Shown one piece after another: positions 29,771-38,949 of a stretch of DNA of 64,000 bases (its first letter is position 1; each line of letters begins with the position of its first letter). A program made the position numbers and the translations under genes. The notes beneath the pieces are model-generated. The model worked only from the letters and a program-made list of their open reading frames with translations, did no database searches and was not told where the DNA came from. The stretch comes from Saccharicrinis sp963677245 (GTDB lineage Bacteria; Bacteroidota; Bacteroidia; Bacteroidales; Marinilabiliaceae): positions 5,456,001 through 5,520,000 of the forward strand of contig OY781921.1 of NCBI GenBank assembly GCA_963677245.1, read 5' to 3'.

Positions 29771-31216
29771 ATGAGATACCATTCTTTTCTTTCTAACGAT
29801 GACGCTGCATGGGGAGAGCGGCAGGTAATTCGATTTCGTTGGATATTAATTGCAGCCATAATAGTTTTAATAGCTTATATTTTTCTTTCAGGAGAAATAG
29901 AACGTGGTACAGTGTCGCTTATTCTGGCGGTGGTTTATATTATTTATAACTTTGGGATAAATGTTTTATTAAAAAAGTATGATTATCCCGAATGGATTCC
30001 ATACGTTTCGTCTACTATTGATGTAATCGTTCTGTCTGCTCACATTTTTAATTACTCTTACTTTTTTACACCGATTGCAGTAGCAACTGCACCTTCTTTG
30101 TTTTTGTATGCCGTTTTAATTATGCTTTCGGTACTAAGGTATAATGGTAAATTGGTTGTATATACCACGGGTCTTATTGTTGTATGTTCAAACCTGATTT
30201 ACTTTATCAGATACCCTCAAATTGACACTGAATTAATATCAAAGGTGGCATCTGCCGGACCGGAAGGAGCTTTTTATAGGAGTGTTTACTTCATTTTAAT
30301 GGGGTATTTCATGTTTAGTATTCCTAAAATGATAAATCGTTTGGTGGAAAAGCAAAATGCGGTTAATAATGAACGTAGAGAAATTGAAATTAAACTGGCT
30401 CTGGAAACGCAAAGAAAAGAATTGGCCATTCAAAACTGGAAGCTTCAGGAACAATTAACCAAAGAACTAAACAGGCAAAAAGATGTAATTGAGCAACAAA
30501 ATAAAGAATTAGAAGAACTTGTTGCAACAAAAGATAAATTGTTCTCAATTATCGGCCATGACTTAAGATCTCCTTTATGTGTGCAGAGTTCTTTATCTGA
30601 ACTCTTGTTACACGATTTTCATCATATCGATAAAGAAGGCATGTTGGAATCATTGTATGCCATCCATAAAACGGCCAATAATGGATTGGAAATGTTAAGC
30701 AATCTGATGGATTGGAGTAAATCGCAAAGTAAAAGCCTTGATCCGAGACCAGTTAAATTGCCTATGGAAAAAGTAATCTGCAGGGTTATTGATCAGCAAT
30801 CCGAAGCATGGGCAGCCAAAAAATTAAAAGTGAATTATAATATTGATGGAGAGGTATATGCTTATGCAGATGAGCATATGTTTGAAACCGTATTAAGGAA
30901 CCTACTATCAAATGCCATTAAGTTTACGCCTGATAATGGTGTTGTCAATTTTAATGTCAGACTAAAAGAAAATACCTGTATTGTCGAAATCGTTGATAGT
31001 GGAATAGGAATGAACGAAAATCAGTTAGATAACCTATTTTGTCTTAACAACACCATTTCTTCCTTAGGTACAAATAATGAAAAGGGTACGGGCTTAGGTT
31101 TGATTTTAAGTAAAGAAATGATGGATATTAATAAAGGAAAACTTAAAGTAGAAAGCAATCCCGGAAAAGGAACAAAATTCACCGTTTCTTTACCTGCAGA
31201 GCTTGTTTACAATTAA
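29771..31216 (+). CDS. Membrane sensor histidine kinase
   Basis: This 481-residue kinase has an N-terminal membrane domain with about six helices (residues 20-190), a coiled coil (205-255), a HisKA domain with I-I-G-H-D-L-R-S-P (His263), and a HATPase domain with N-L-L-S-N-A-I-K-F, D-S-G-I-G-M and G-T-G-L-G-L. It lacks a receiver and no response regulator gene is adjacent, so it is an orphan kinase. The membrane domain has no large periplasmic loop, which suggests sensing within the membrane. TATTTTTG at 29728-29735 could be its -7 element. Confidence 0.9.
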   Translation: MRYHSFLSNDDAAWGERQVIRFRWILIAAIIVLIAYIFLSGEIERGTVSLILAVVYIIYNFGINVLLKKYDYPEWIPYVSSTIDVIVLSAHIFNYSYFFTPIAVATAPSLFLYAVLIMLSVLRYNGKLVVYTTGLIVVCSNLIYFIRYPQIDTELISKVASAGPEGAFYRSVYFILMGYFMFSIPKMINRLVEKQNAVNNERREIEIKLALETQRKELAIQNWKLQEQLTKELNRQKDVIEQQNKELEELVATKDKLFSIIGHDLRSPLCVQSSLSELLLHDFHHIDKEGMLESLYAIHKTANNGLEMLSNLMDWSKSQSKSLDPRPVKLPMEKVICRVIDQQSEAWAAKKLKVNYNIDGEVYAYADEHMFETVLRNLLSNAIKFTPDNGVVNFNVRLKENTCIVEIVDSGIGMNENQLDNLFCLNNTISSLGTNNEKGTGLGLILSKEMMDINKGKLKVESNPGKGTKFTVSLPAELVYN

Positions 31217-31222
31217 GCTCTA

Positions 31223-31522
31223 TTAATATTTAAATGCGCACCAGTTTCTACTTTCTTTGGTTGGTGCTTTTTCATGGATTAAACTATCCAAAAATTTACT
31301 AAACATTTTATCATCTCTTTCTGCTAGTGCTTCTTCGTATTCTTTTATCGCATTGTTTAGTTTAGCAAAAATAATTTTCGCATTAGCATCTTTGAAGCTA
31401 TTGATTGTTAGGTGTTTAATGCTTTGGTACGAGAATGTGTTATTGGTTAACTCGTTAAGCTGACTTAATAAAGCATCGCGTTTATTAAGGATTAATTGAA
31501 ATTTTCGTGCCCACTTTTCCAT
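31223..31522 (-). CDS. Small helical hypothetical protein
   Basis: The 99-residue protein is mostly charged and helical (N-A-I-K-E-Y-E-E-A-L-A-E-R-D-D-K). There is no signal peptide or membrane segment, and I recognise no family. It ends 6 bp from the convergent histidine kinase gene and has its own upstream gap of almost 300 bp. A 68-residue opposite-strand frame exists here but has no support. Probably a real gene given its protein-like composition and clean flanks. Confidence 0.6.
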   Translation of the reverse strand: MEKWARKFQLILNKRDALLSQLNELTNNTFSYQSIKHLTINSFKDANAKIIFAKLNNAIKEYEEALAERDDKMFSKFLDSLIHEKAPTKESRNWCAFKY

Positions 31523-31763
31523 CGCTATAAATTTTTGGATTCAAAATTTAATTTACGAAGAACATTACTGAAAGAAAAGACCTTTGGTGTAAAAATATCA
31601 CGAATTAGTGTTTTTTAATAATTCGGTTGTAAAGTCTAATAAATAAGTGTGTTACTTAAATAAATTCCAGGTGTAGCATAAAATGTAAAACATAATTTTA
31701 TAGGATTTGCTTTTATTCACTCTTAAGTGCGTTAGCATTTAATATAACAAATACAATTAAGGT

Positions 31764-31793
31764 TTTGCTTTACTAGATTATAAAGTATCTTTG
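31764..31793 (+). promoter_or_regulatory. Promoter of the DEAD-box helicase gene
   Basis: TTTG (31764-31767), 18-nt spacer, TATCTTTG (31786-31793). The -7 element is identical to rRNA P1 and P2, followed by CCGAG and the ATG 23 nt later. Confidence 0.7.
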
Positions 31794-31815
31794 CCGAGTT
31801 AAAGAGTTTTTGGTT

Positions 31816-33054
31816 ATGAAGTTTGAGGATTATTCTATTGCATCGGAGATTAAAACAAGTTTAGCTAAACTGGATTATCGCCGTCCAACAGATATACAAT
31901 TTAAGTCGATACCTGCCATATTAAAAGGTGAAGATGTTTTGGCTATTGCACAAACCGGTACAGGAAAAACTGCTGCTTTTGCTATCCCAGTCATTCATCA
32001 GTTGCATGTTCGTAAAATTAAGGGACGTGGTGATGGTATTAAGTGTTTGGTTATGGTTCCAACACGTGAGTTGGCTATGCAAATCCATCAGGTATTTGAA
32101 ACAATTGGAAAACATACTAAGGTAAAATCATTTTGTGTATTTGGAGGGGTGGAAGAAGGGCCTCAGATAGCTAAGCTCGAAAAAGGTATCGATGTATTAA
32201 TTGCCACGCCAGGACGAATGTTTGATTTAGCAAGTAGAGGATTTATCAAATTAAACAGAACAGAGATATTAATTCTGGATGAAGCAGATCATATGCTTGA
32301 TTTGGGATTTATTAAAGATATCAGGGATTTAATGACCTATCTGCCTAAAAAGAAACAAACCTTGTTCTTTTCGGCAACTATAAATGAAACCATTAAAAAG
32401 CTGGCTTATTCTCTGGTAAAAAACGCTATTAGAATTCAGGTTTCTCCTAAAGATCCGGTGGCGCGTAATATTGATCATTCTGTTACTTTTATTAATATGG
32501 ATGATAAACGTTTTTTCTTAGAACGTTTAATCAAGGAAAACGGTGGTCGTAAAATATTGGTGTTTGTTAGAACCAAGGTAAGAAGCGAAAGAGTGGAGAA
32601 GGCAATGAACCGGGTGGGTATCCAGGCACGGTCTATACATGGAGGTAAAGAGCAGGAAGAACGCAAAAAAGTATTGGATCTTTTCCGAAAAGGAGAAGTG
32701 AAAGTGTTAATTGCCACAGATGTAAGTGCCAGGGGGATTGATATTCCTAATGTAGAGTATGTGGTAAATTATGATTTACCGGATATGACTGAGAACTATG
32801 TGCATCGTGTTGGACGTACGGGTAGAGGAAAGGAAAAAGGATTGGCTGTATCGTTCTGTAGTGAGCATGAAATGGATATTTTAAAAGAAATTGAGGGCTT
32901 TCTGGGTAAACCCATAAAAAGGTTGGAAATTGAAAAGGAAGATTATTCTCATACTATCGATTTTTCTGCAGAGAGTCATGCCGATTGGAAGACCTTGATT
33001 GATGATCACGATGATTATGCAACTAAAGGGAAGAAAAGAAAAAAGAAGAAGTAG
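31816..33054 (+). CDS. DEAD-box RNA helicase
   Basis: This 412-residue ATP-dependent RNA helicase has the full motif set: Q motif (P-T-D-I-Q), A-Q-T-G-T-G-K-T, P-T-R-E-L-A, T-P-G-R, D-E-A-D, S-A-T, and H-R-V-G-R-T-G-R. The C-terminal tail is short and very basic (K-G-K-K-R-K-K-K-K), typical of RhlE-like helicases of Bacteroidota that assist ribosome assembly or cold growth. The ATG at 31816 is preferred over a TTG two codons earlier. It stands alone between a strong promoter and a terminator. Confidence 0.93.
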   Translation: MKFEDYSIASEIKTSLAKLDYRRPTDIQFKSIPAILKGEDVLAIAQTGTGKTAAFAIPVIHQLHVRKIKGRGDGIKCLVMVPTRELAMQIHQVFETIGKHTKVKSFCVFGGVEEGPQIAKLEKGIDVLIATPGRMFDLASRGFIKLNRTEILILDEADHMLDLGFIKDIRDLMTYLPKKKQTLFFSATINETIKKLAYSLVKNAIRIQVSPKDPVARNIDHSVTFINMDDKRFFLERLIKENGGRKILVFVRTKVRSERVEKAMNRVGIQARSIHGGKEQEERKKVLDLFRKGEVKVLIATDVSARGIDIPNVEYVVNYDLPDMTENYVHRVGRTGRGKEKGLAVSFCSEHEMDILKEIEGFLGKPIKRLEIEKEDYSHTIDFSAESHADWKTLIDDHDDYATKGKKRKKKK

Positions 33055-33076
33055 TAAGATATTTAATTATAAAAAA

Positions 33077-33107
33077 GAGCCTTGAAATTACTTCAGGGCT
33101 TTTTTAT
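33077..33107 (+). terminator. Terminator of the helicase gene
   Basis: GAGCCTTGAA pairs with TTCAGGGCTT (one wobble), followed by six T residues. Confidence 0.85.
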
Positions 33108-33227
33108 GCTCTGAATCTTTATATATAATAATTCTAAATTAGAGTATTGCCTCTTTTAAACAGGCCAGAACATTCCTTGGATTTCCTTATCTAAAGAAAA
33201 AGTAATGGTAAAAAAATAGATTGAACG

Positions 33228-33258
33228 TTTGTTTGAATCAAAAATGCATGTAAATTTG
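33228..33258 (+). promoter_or_regulatory. Promoter of the xylose operon
   Basis: TTTG (33228-33231), 19-nt spacer, TAAATTTG (33251-33258): both boxes match the Bacteroidota consensus. It lies 38 nt before the xylB ATG. Confidence 0.75.
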
Positions 33259-33261
33259 CAA

Positions 33262-33279
33262 GCAGAACAGACCAGAACA
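33262..33279 (+). promoter_or_regulatory. Candidate operator: direct CAGAACA repeats at the xyl start site
   Basis: CAGAACA occurs at 33263-33269 and 33273-33279, 10 bp apart, just after the -7 box. A third copy (CCAGAACA) is upstream at 33165-33172. The position suits a repressor acting at the transcription start. Confidence 0.45.
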
Positions 33280-33295
33280 GATTAAAATATAGACG

Positions 33296-34774
33296 ATGCA
33301 ATTATTAGGATTTGATATAGGAAGTTCATCCGTTAAAGTTTCCGTGCTTGACGTGAATAAGGGTGAAACGATTTCTTCGGCTCAATATCCCGAAAGAGAA
33401 ATGGAAATCAAAGCTTTAAAGCCAGGTTGGGCAGAGCAAGAACCAGAGCTGTGGTTCGAAAATTTAAAGTTGGCTTGCCAAAAGGCTCTAGCACATCCAG
33501 AAGTGAAAAAGGATGAAATTAAGGCTATTGGTATTTCATATCAAATGCATGGATTGGTATTAATTGATAAAAAAGGCTCCGTTATCAGACCATCTATTAT
33601 TTGGTGTGATAGCCGTGCTGCTGAATATGGGAATAAGGCTTTTGACGATTTAGGTCACGACTGGTGTCTTCAAAATCTTTTAAATTCTCCGGGTAATTTT
33701 ACTGCATCAAAGTTAAAATGGGTGAAGGAAAATGAACCTGAATTGTATGAAAGAATAGATAAGATAATGCTTCCTGGAGATTATATAGCTTATAAGCTGA
33801 CAGGAGAGGCTTTAACTACCATGTCCGGACTTTCAGAAGGTGTGTTTTGGGAATTTACAAAAGATGGTTTGTCAGATAAATTAATGTCTTATTACGGTTT
33901 AGATGAATCATTTATTCCGGAAGCAAAAACTTCATTCGGAGATCAGGGGACTATCACAGATAAAATAGCAGATGAGTTTGGTTTACCCAAAGGTATTAAG
34001 GTTACATACAGAGCAGGAGATCAACCAAATAATGCTTTCTCATTAAATGTATTGAATTCGGGAGAGGTAGCTGCTACAGGAGGAACTTCCGGAGTGGTGT
34101 ATGGAGTAACAGATAAAAATGTATACGACAATGATTCCAGGGTCAACACTTTTGCTCACGTTAATCACCAAATGCCAAATCCAAGTTTAGGAGTTCTTTT
34201 GTGTATCAATGGAACAGGTATTTTGAATTCATGGATGAATAAAAATGTTGGGAAAGAAGTTAGCTATGCAGAAATGAACGAAATGGCAGCTAAGGTAGCT
34301 ATCGGATCTGACGGTTTAACCATTCTTCCGTTCGGAAACGGCGCAGAGCGTATCCTAAAGAATGTGGATTACGGTTCTCAAATAAATCACTTAAACTTTA
34401 ATATTCACACACCGGCACATATGTATCGTGCTGCGCAGGAAGGAATTGCTTTTTCATTTAAATATGGAATGGATATTATGAGTGATATGGGCATTCAGTG
34501 CGATGTTATCAGGGCTGGAAAGGCGAATATGTTCTTAAGTCCTTTGTTTAAAAATACGGTATCAAATGTATCAGGTGCCACAATTGAGCTTTATAATACT
34601 GACGGAGCAGCGGGTGCAGCCAGAGGAGCAGGAGTGGGTGTAGGAATATATCAGTCATTTGAAGAAGCCTTCGGAGGCCTTAAAAAAGTGGATTCAACTG
34701 AACCAAATCCTTCTGAAATTGAGGCTACCATGGAAGCCTATGAAAGATGGAAGGCTGCGATAGATAAATTGTAA
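33296..34774 (+). CDS. xylB: Xylulokinase
   Basis: This 492-residue FGGY-family sugar kinase phosphorylates D-xylulose to xylulose 5-phosphate. The N-terminal phosphate loop G-F-D-I-G-S-S-S-V-K, Y-Q-M-H-G-L-V, W-C-D-S-R-A, and the C-terminal adenosine region G-A-A-R-G-A-G all fit XylB. It is the first gene of the xylose operon, 49 bp upstream of xylose isomerase. Both genes share the promoter at 33228-33258. The pair fixes substrate identity better than sequence alone. Confidence 0.95.
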   Translation: MQLLGFDIGSSSVKVSVLDVNKGETISSAQYPEREMEIKALKPGWAEQEPELWFENLKLACQKALAHPEVKKDEIKAIGISYQMHGLVLIDKKGSVIRPSIIWCDSRAAEYGNKAFDDLGHDWCLQNLLNSPGNFTASKLKWVKENEPELYERIDKIMLPGDYIAYKLTGEALTTMSGLSEGVFWEFTKDGLSDKLMSYYGLDESFIPEAKTSFGDQGTITDKIADEFGLPKGIKVTYRAGDQPNNAFSLNVLNSGEVAATGGTSGVVYGVTDKNVYDNDSRVNTFAHVNHQMPNPSLGVLLCINGTGILNSWMNKNVGKEVSYAEMNEMAAKVAIGSDGLTILPFGNGAERILKNVDYGSQINHLNFNIHTPAHMYRAAQEGIAFSFKYGMDIMSDMGIQCDVIRAGKANMFLSPLFKNTVSNVSGATIELYNTDGAAGAARGAGVGVGIYQSFEEAFGGLKKVDSTEPNPSEIEATMEAYERWKAAIDKL

Positions 34775-34823
34775 GAGATATAATAATAAAATAAATAGTG
34801 CATAATATTTAAAACGAAGTACA

Positions 34824-36149
34824 ATGGATGTTTTAATTGGTAATAAGGAATACTTTAAGGGTATTAACAAAATTAAGTTTGAAGGACCAGAATCTAAGAA
34901 TCCTTTAGCTTTTAAATGGTATGATGAGAATCGTGTGGTTGCAGGAAAGACCATGAAGGAGCATTTGCGCTTTGCCATTGCATACTGGCATACATTCTGC
35001 GGTGACGGTGGTGATCCATTCGGTCCAGGAACGCAGTTTTTTGAGTGGGATCAGGCTTCCAGCGAGATGGATGCAGCCAAACAAAAAATGGATGCAGCCT
35101 TTGAATTTATTACCAAATTAGGTGTTCCTCATTATTGTTTCCATGATACAGATTTAGTAGGAGGAGGATCTGTATTAGATATCGAGAAAAAATTAGCACA
35201 GATTGTTGAAGTGGCTAAAGAAAAACAAGCAGCTTCAGGTGTTAAATTACTTTGGGGTACAGCGAATGTATTTTCAGACCCTCGTTATATGAACGGAGCA
35301 GCTACTAACCCTGATTTCAATGTGGTAGCTAATGCGGGTGTTCAGATTAAAAATGCGATTGATGCCACTATTGCTTTAGGTGGTACCGGATATGTATTTT
35401 GGGGAGGACGTGAAGGTTATATGAGCTTACATAATACGAACATGAAACAAGAGTTGGACAACCTTGGTCGTATGTTAGGAATGGCTCGTGATTATGCTCG
35501 TAAACAAGGATTTAAAGGTACTTTCTTTATTGAGCCTAAACCAATGGAACCAACTAAGCACCAGTATGATCAGGATGCGCATACGGTTATTGGTTTCTTG
35601 AAAAATTATGGTTTAGATAAAGATTTTAAATTAAATATTGAGGTTAACCACGCTACTTTGGCGCAACATACTATGGAGCACGAATTAAGAGTAGCTGCTG
35701 ATAATGATATGTTAGGCTCCATTGATGCAAACAAAGGTGATTACCAAAATGGATGGGATACAGATGAGTTTCCAACCAATATTACAGAGACTACGGCTGC
35801 TATGTTAGAGGTATTGCAAGGTGGAGGTTTGATTGACGGAGGTATCAACTTTGATGCTAAAGTACGTCGTAACTCAACTGATTTGGAAGATATTTTTATC
35901 GCTCACATTGGTGGTATGGATGTTTTTGCAAGAGCTTTAGTTATTGCTGACAGAATTATACAAGAATCAGATTACCTTAAAATGAGATCAGATCGTTATG
36001 CCTCATTTAATACGGGTAAAGGTGCTGAATTTGCTGCAGGCGGTTTATCGCTGGAAGATCTTTACAAAATTGGTAAAGAAGTAGGAGAGCCGGCTATGAT
36101 TAGTGGTAAGCAGGAATTATACGAGCAAATGTTAAATTGGTATATGTAG
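34824..36149 (+). CDS. xylA: Xylose isomerase
   Basis: This 441-residue class II xylose isomerase converts D-xylose to D-xylulose. Conserved active-site blocks are visible: H-Y-C-F-H-D-T-D with the catalytic His and Asp, F-W-G-G-R-E-G-Y, and the metal-binding F-I-E-P-K-P-M-E-P and N-H-A-T-L-A. Length matches the family. Second gene of the xylose operon; a terminator-like hairpin separates it from the transporter gene 99 bp downstream. Confidence 0.97.
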   Translation: MDVLIGNKEYFKGINKIKFEGPESKNPLAFKWYDENRVVAGKTMKEHLRFAIAYWHTFCGDGGDPFGPGTQFFEWDQASSEMDAAKQKMDAAFEFITKLGVPHYCFHDTDLVGGGSVLDIEKKLAQIVEVAKEKQAASGVKLLWGTANVFSDPRYMNGAATNPDFNVVANAGVQIKNAIDATIALGGTGYVFWGGREGYMSLHNTNMKQELDNLGRMLGMARDYARKQGFKGTFFIEPKPMEPTKHQYDQDAHTVIGFLKNYGLDKDFKLNIEVNHATLAQHTMEHELRVAADNDMLGSIDANKGDYQNGWDTDEFPTNITETTAAMLEVLQGGGLIDGGINFDAKVRRNSTDLEDIFIAHIGGMDVFARALVIADRIIQESDYLKMRSDRYASFNTGKGAEFAAGGLSLEDLYKIGKEVGEPAMISGKQELYEQMLNWYM

Positions 36150-36158
36150 ATTAATATA

Positions 36159-36193
36159 GAAAACCGGGATGATTGATCAGCGTCCTGGTTTTC
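36159..36193 (+). terminator. Hairpin between xylA and the transporter gene
   Basis: GAAAACCGGGA pairs with TCCTGGTTTTC (one wobble) around a 13-nt loop, followed by TCTTTTA. It may reduce read-through from xylBA into the transporter gene. Confidence 0.65.
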
Positions 36194-36248
36194 TCTTTTA
36201 CAATCATAAAAATCAACACCATCTAAAATCAAAAAAAATAATCTACAT

Positions 36249-37628
36249 ATGGACAATAAACAAAGTACAGCTTATATCATACTTTTAACCTTGGTGGCAA
36301 CTCTGGGTGGTTTATTATTTGGTTATGATACAGCTGTTATTTCTGGTGCTGAAAAATCAATTCAGGCCTTTTTAATAGACGGACTTAATTTAAATTCCTT
36401 TGCTCATGGAGCTACTGTTTCCAGTGCTTTAATAGGATGTATTATTGGAGGTGCCATTTCCGGGTTATTAGCTTCTCGTTTAGGTCGAAAAAATTCATTA
36501 ATTGTTGCTGCAGTTCTCTTTTTTATTTCGGCGTTGGGATCCGGTAAACCTGAGTTTCTATTCTTCGAACCAGGTAAAGCTACAATGGGCTTGCTTTACA
36601 TGTTTAATTTTTATAGGGTAATTGGAGGAATTGGAGTAGGACTAGCTTCTGCGATTAGTCCTATGTATATTAGTGAGATAGCCCCTGCGCACCTTAGAGG
36701 AAGATTAATCTCCTTTAACCAGTTTGCCATTATTTTCGGTATGCTGGTTGTATATTTTGTAAACTGGCGTATTGCTAAAGGTCAAAGTCTTGATTGGATA
36801 AATGAAACAGGATGGCGTTATATGTTTATGTCAGAAGCTATTCCTGCAGGTTTGTTTGGTTTATTTCTTCTATTAGTACCAGAAACACCAAGATATCTGG
36901 CTATGCATGGTCAGGATGAAAAAGCATTGTCCATTTTAGAAAGAATTAATGGATTAAGTGCAGCTAAAAATATACTTGAAGATATTAAAGGAACCGTACA
37001 AAAATCATCATCCACGCTATTTGCATATGGAAAAGTAGTGATCATTATCGGTATTCTACTTTCTGTATTTCAGCAATTTGTTGGTATTAATGTTGCCTTG
37101 TATTATGCACCACGTATTTTCGAAAGTATGGGAGCAGCCAAGGATGCCAGTATGTTACAAACCATTGTCATGGGATTAGTAAATGTGGTATTTACCGTTA
37201 TTGCCATTTTAACAGTCGATAAATGGGGACGTAAACCTTTATTGATAACCGGCTCCATCGGTATGGCTATTGGTATGGTGGCTATCGGTATGTTATCCTT
37301 TTTTGAAGTGATTGGTATAGGAACTTTAGTGTTCATTATTATATATACAGCCTCTTTTATGATGAGTTGGGGACCTATTTGTTGGGTTTTAATTGGTGAA
37401 ATTTTCCCAAATAAAATAAGAGGTAAAGCTATTGCCATTGCTGTGGCAGCACAATGGTCAGCAAATTATTTTATTTCTTCCACTTATCCGGCTATGATGG
37501 AGTTTAGTGGAGGAGCTACTTATATGTTTTATGGAATCATGAGTATTCTGTCTGCCTTTTTTGTATGGAAAATGGTACCGGAAACTAAAGGTAAAACATT
37601 GGAAGAAATGGAAGAGGTATGGAAGTAA
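36249..37628 (+). CDS. xylE: Sugar porter family MFS transporter (xylose:proton symporter type)
   Basis: The 459-residue protein is a 12-helix major facilitator of the sugar porter family. Motifs include G-Y-D-T-A-V-I-S-G-A in helix 1, G-R-K-N after helix 2, P-E-T-P-R-Y-L after helix 6 and P-E-T-K-G-K-T-L-E-E-M-E at the C-terminus. Its place after xylBA suggests it imports D-xylose with protons, as E. coli XylE does. Glucose or arabinose transport cannot be excluded. Confidence 0.9.
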   Translation: MDNKQSTAYIILLTLVATLGGLLFGYDTAVISGAEKSIQAFLIDGLNLNSFAHGATVSSALIGCIIGGAISGLLASRLGRKNSLIVAAVLFFISALGSGKPEFLFFEPGKATMGLLYMFNFYRVIGGIGVGLASAISPMYISEIAPAHLRGRLISFNQFAIIFGMLVVYFVNWRIAKGQSLDWINETGWRYMFMSEAIPAGLFGLFLLLVPETPRYLAMHGQDEKALSILERINGLSAAKNILEDIKGTVQKSSSTLFAYGKVVIIIGILLSVFQQFVGINVALYYAPRIFESMGAAKDASMLQTIVMGLVNVVFTVIAILTVDKWGRKPLLITGSIGMAIGMVAIGMLSFFEVIGIGTLVFIIIYTASFMMSWGPICWVLIGEIFPNKIRGKAIAIAVAAQWSANYFISSTYPAMMEFSGGATYMFYGIMSILSAFFVWKMVPETKGKTLEEMEEVWK

Positions 37629-37666
37629 AATATTAAGAAATTAAAAATAGTTGTTTTTTACCCCTA

Positions 37667-37708
37667 AAGGTGAGTTAACCGATAATGTTTGGTTGGCTTA
37701 CCTTTTTT
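37667..37708 (+). terminator. Terminator after the sugar porter gene
   Basis: AAGGTGAGTTAACC pairs with GGTTGGCTTACCTT (a few mismatches or wobbles), followed by TTTTT. Confidence 0.75.
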
Positions 37709-37741
37709 TCGTTTTAAGTGTTATGTTTTTCTATTTATTTA

Positions 37742-37749
37742 TATTTTTG
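37742..37749 (+). promoter_or_regulatory. Putative -7 element of the ROK kinase gene
   Basis: TATTTTTG matches TAnnTTTG, 54 nt before the ROK gene ATG. No clear TTTG at -33. Confidence 0.35.
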
Positions 37750-37802
37750 GCATACCTGTGCTCATAATAATTCAATAACACATTAAAATCAAAAACTTGA
37801 TT

Positions 37803-38771
37803 ATGAAAAAAGTATCAGTTGGTGTAGATATAGGCGGAACCAACACCGCAATAGGTATCGTTGATGAAGCTGGAAAAGTAATTGCTAAAGGTGGTATCAG
37901 TACTCCGGGTCATGGAGATATTGAAAAGTATATGGATGACTTGTCAGCTGCTATCAGAGAATTGCTTAATTCTACCGGCGAAATATTAACCGTATTGGGG
38001 ATTGGCGTTGGTGCACCTAACGGAAATTATTATAGTGGAACTATTGAATATGCACCAAACTTGTCTTTTAAGGGTGTGGTACCTTTAGTTGATCTTCTGA
38101 AAAAGAGATTTCCTGAGCTGGATTACCTGGCCTTAACCAATGATGCCAATGCTGCCACAATTGGTGAAATGATTTATGGTGGTGCTAAGGGCATGAAAAA
38201 CTTTGTCATGTTTACTTTAGGTACCGGAGTTGGAAGTGGTATTGTGGTAAACGGAGATTTAGTATACGGACATGATGGATTTGCCGGGGAGTGCGGTCAT
38301 ACGACATTAATTCCTGATGGAAGATTATGTGGTTGTGGAGCTAAAGGTCATTTAGAGGCTTATTGTTCAGCACCAGGTATGAAGAGAACAGCATTTGAGT
38401 TGATGGCTAAATACAATGCTACAGATAGTTTATTGGTCAACAGGTCTTTTAATGAGCTGGATTCTAAAATGATTTTTGATGCTGCAGAAAGTGGCGATAA
38501 GGTAGCTTTAGAAGTTTTTGAACTAACCGGAAAGTATTTGGGTCAGGGATTGGCAGATACCGTGCATCACTTAAGTCCTGAGGCTATTTTCTTATTTGGT
38601 GGACCTACTGCTGCCGGTGATTATATCTTTAAGCCAACCAAAGAAAGTATGGAAGAGCATTTGTTGCCTATCTTTAAGGATAAAATCAAAGTGTTACCTT
38701 CTGAATTGGATAGTGGGGATGCTGCGATTGTTGGAGCCAGTGCTTTGGTATATAAAGAAATGGAGAAGTAG
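37803..38771 (+). CDS. ROK-family sugar kinase (glucokinase-like)
   Basis: From ATG 37803 the protein has 322 residues. It has the ATP loop V-D-I-G-G-T-N-T, the catalytic region L-T-N-D-A-N-A-A-T-I-G-E, G-T-G-V-G-S-G-I, and the zinc site C-G-H-T then C-G-C-G-A-K-G-H-L-E-A-Y-C of ROK kinases. There is no N-terminal helix-turn-helix, so it is an enzyme and not a XylR-type repressor. Glucokinase activity is most likely; fructokinase is possible. It follows the xylose genes but is separated by a terminator and a likely own promoter. A TTG two codons upstream is less likely as the start. Confidence 0.9.
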   Translation: MKKVSVGVDIGGTNTAIGIVDEAGKVIAKGGISTPGHGDIEKYMDDLSAAIRELLNSTGEILTVLGIGVGAPNGNYYSGTIEYAPNLSFKGVVPLVDLLKKRFPELDYLALTNDANAATIGEMIYGGAKGMKNFVMFTLGTGVGSGIVVNGDLVYGHDGFAGECGHTTLIPDGRLCGCGAKGHLEAYCSAPGMKRTAFELMAKYNATDSLLVNRSFNELDSKMIFDAAESGDKVALEVFELTGKYLGQGLADTVHHLSPEAIFLFGGPTAAGDYIFKPTKESMEEHLLPIFKDKIKVLPSELDSGDAAIVGASALVYKEMEK

Positions 38772-38774
38772 ATT

Positions 38775-38816
38775 CAGTTAGCAGTGTACAGTAAACAGTT
38801 ATCAGTCGGCAATCTT
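38775..38816. repeat. CAGT-heptad repeat, locus 1
   Basis: CAGTTAGCAGTGTACAGTAA and the following ACAGTTATCAGTCGGCA repeat CAGT every 7 nt or so. First locus of a dispersed intergenic family seen up to 54.9 kb. Confidence 0.75.
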
Positions 38817-38907
38817 GAGTAAAAAATACACAGTTTGCAATAAATAATTGTTAGCTTGTTCTTTTGATTGTTACAGAAAAAGAGGATAATCTAAAAGTAT
38901 AGATATA

Positions 38908-38949
38908 AACAGTAATCGCTTGGCCTTTATGGCTAAAACGGTTACTGTT
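38908..38949. terminator. Bidirectional hairpin between the ROK gene and uvrB
   Basis: AACAGTAATCG (38908-38918) pairs with CGGTTACTGTT (38939-38949, wobbles allowed) with an inner GGCC/GGCT stem, followed by TTTCTTTT. It overlaps the uvrB stop codon. Confidence 0.7.

Noticed and set aside
37803..38771. ROK protein as the xylose repressor XylR
   Set aside because: It has no N-terminal helix-turn-helix and keeps the kinase ATP and zinc motifs.
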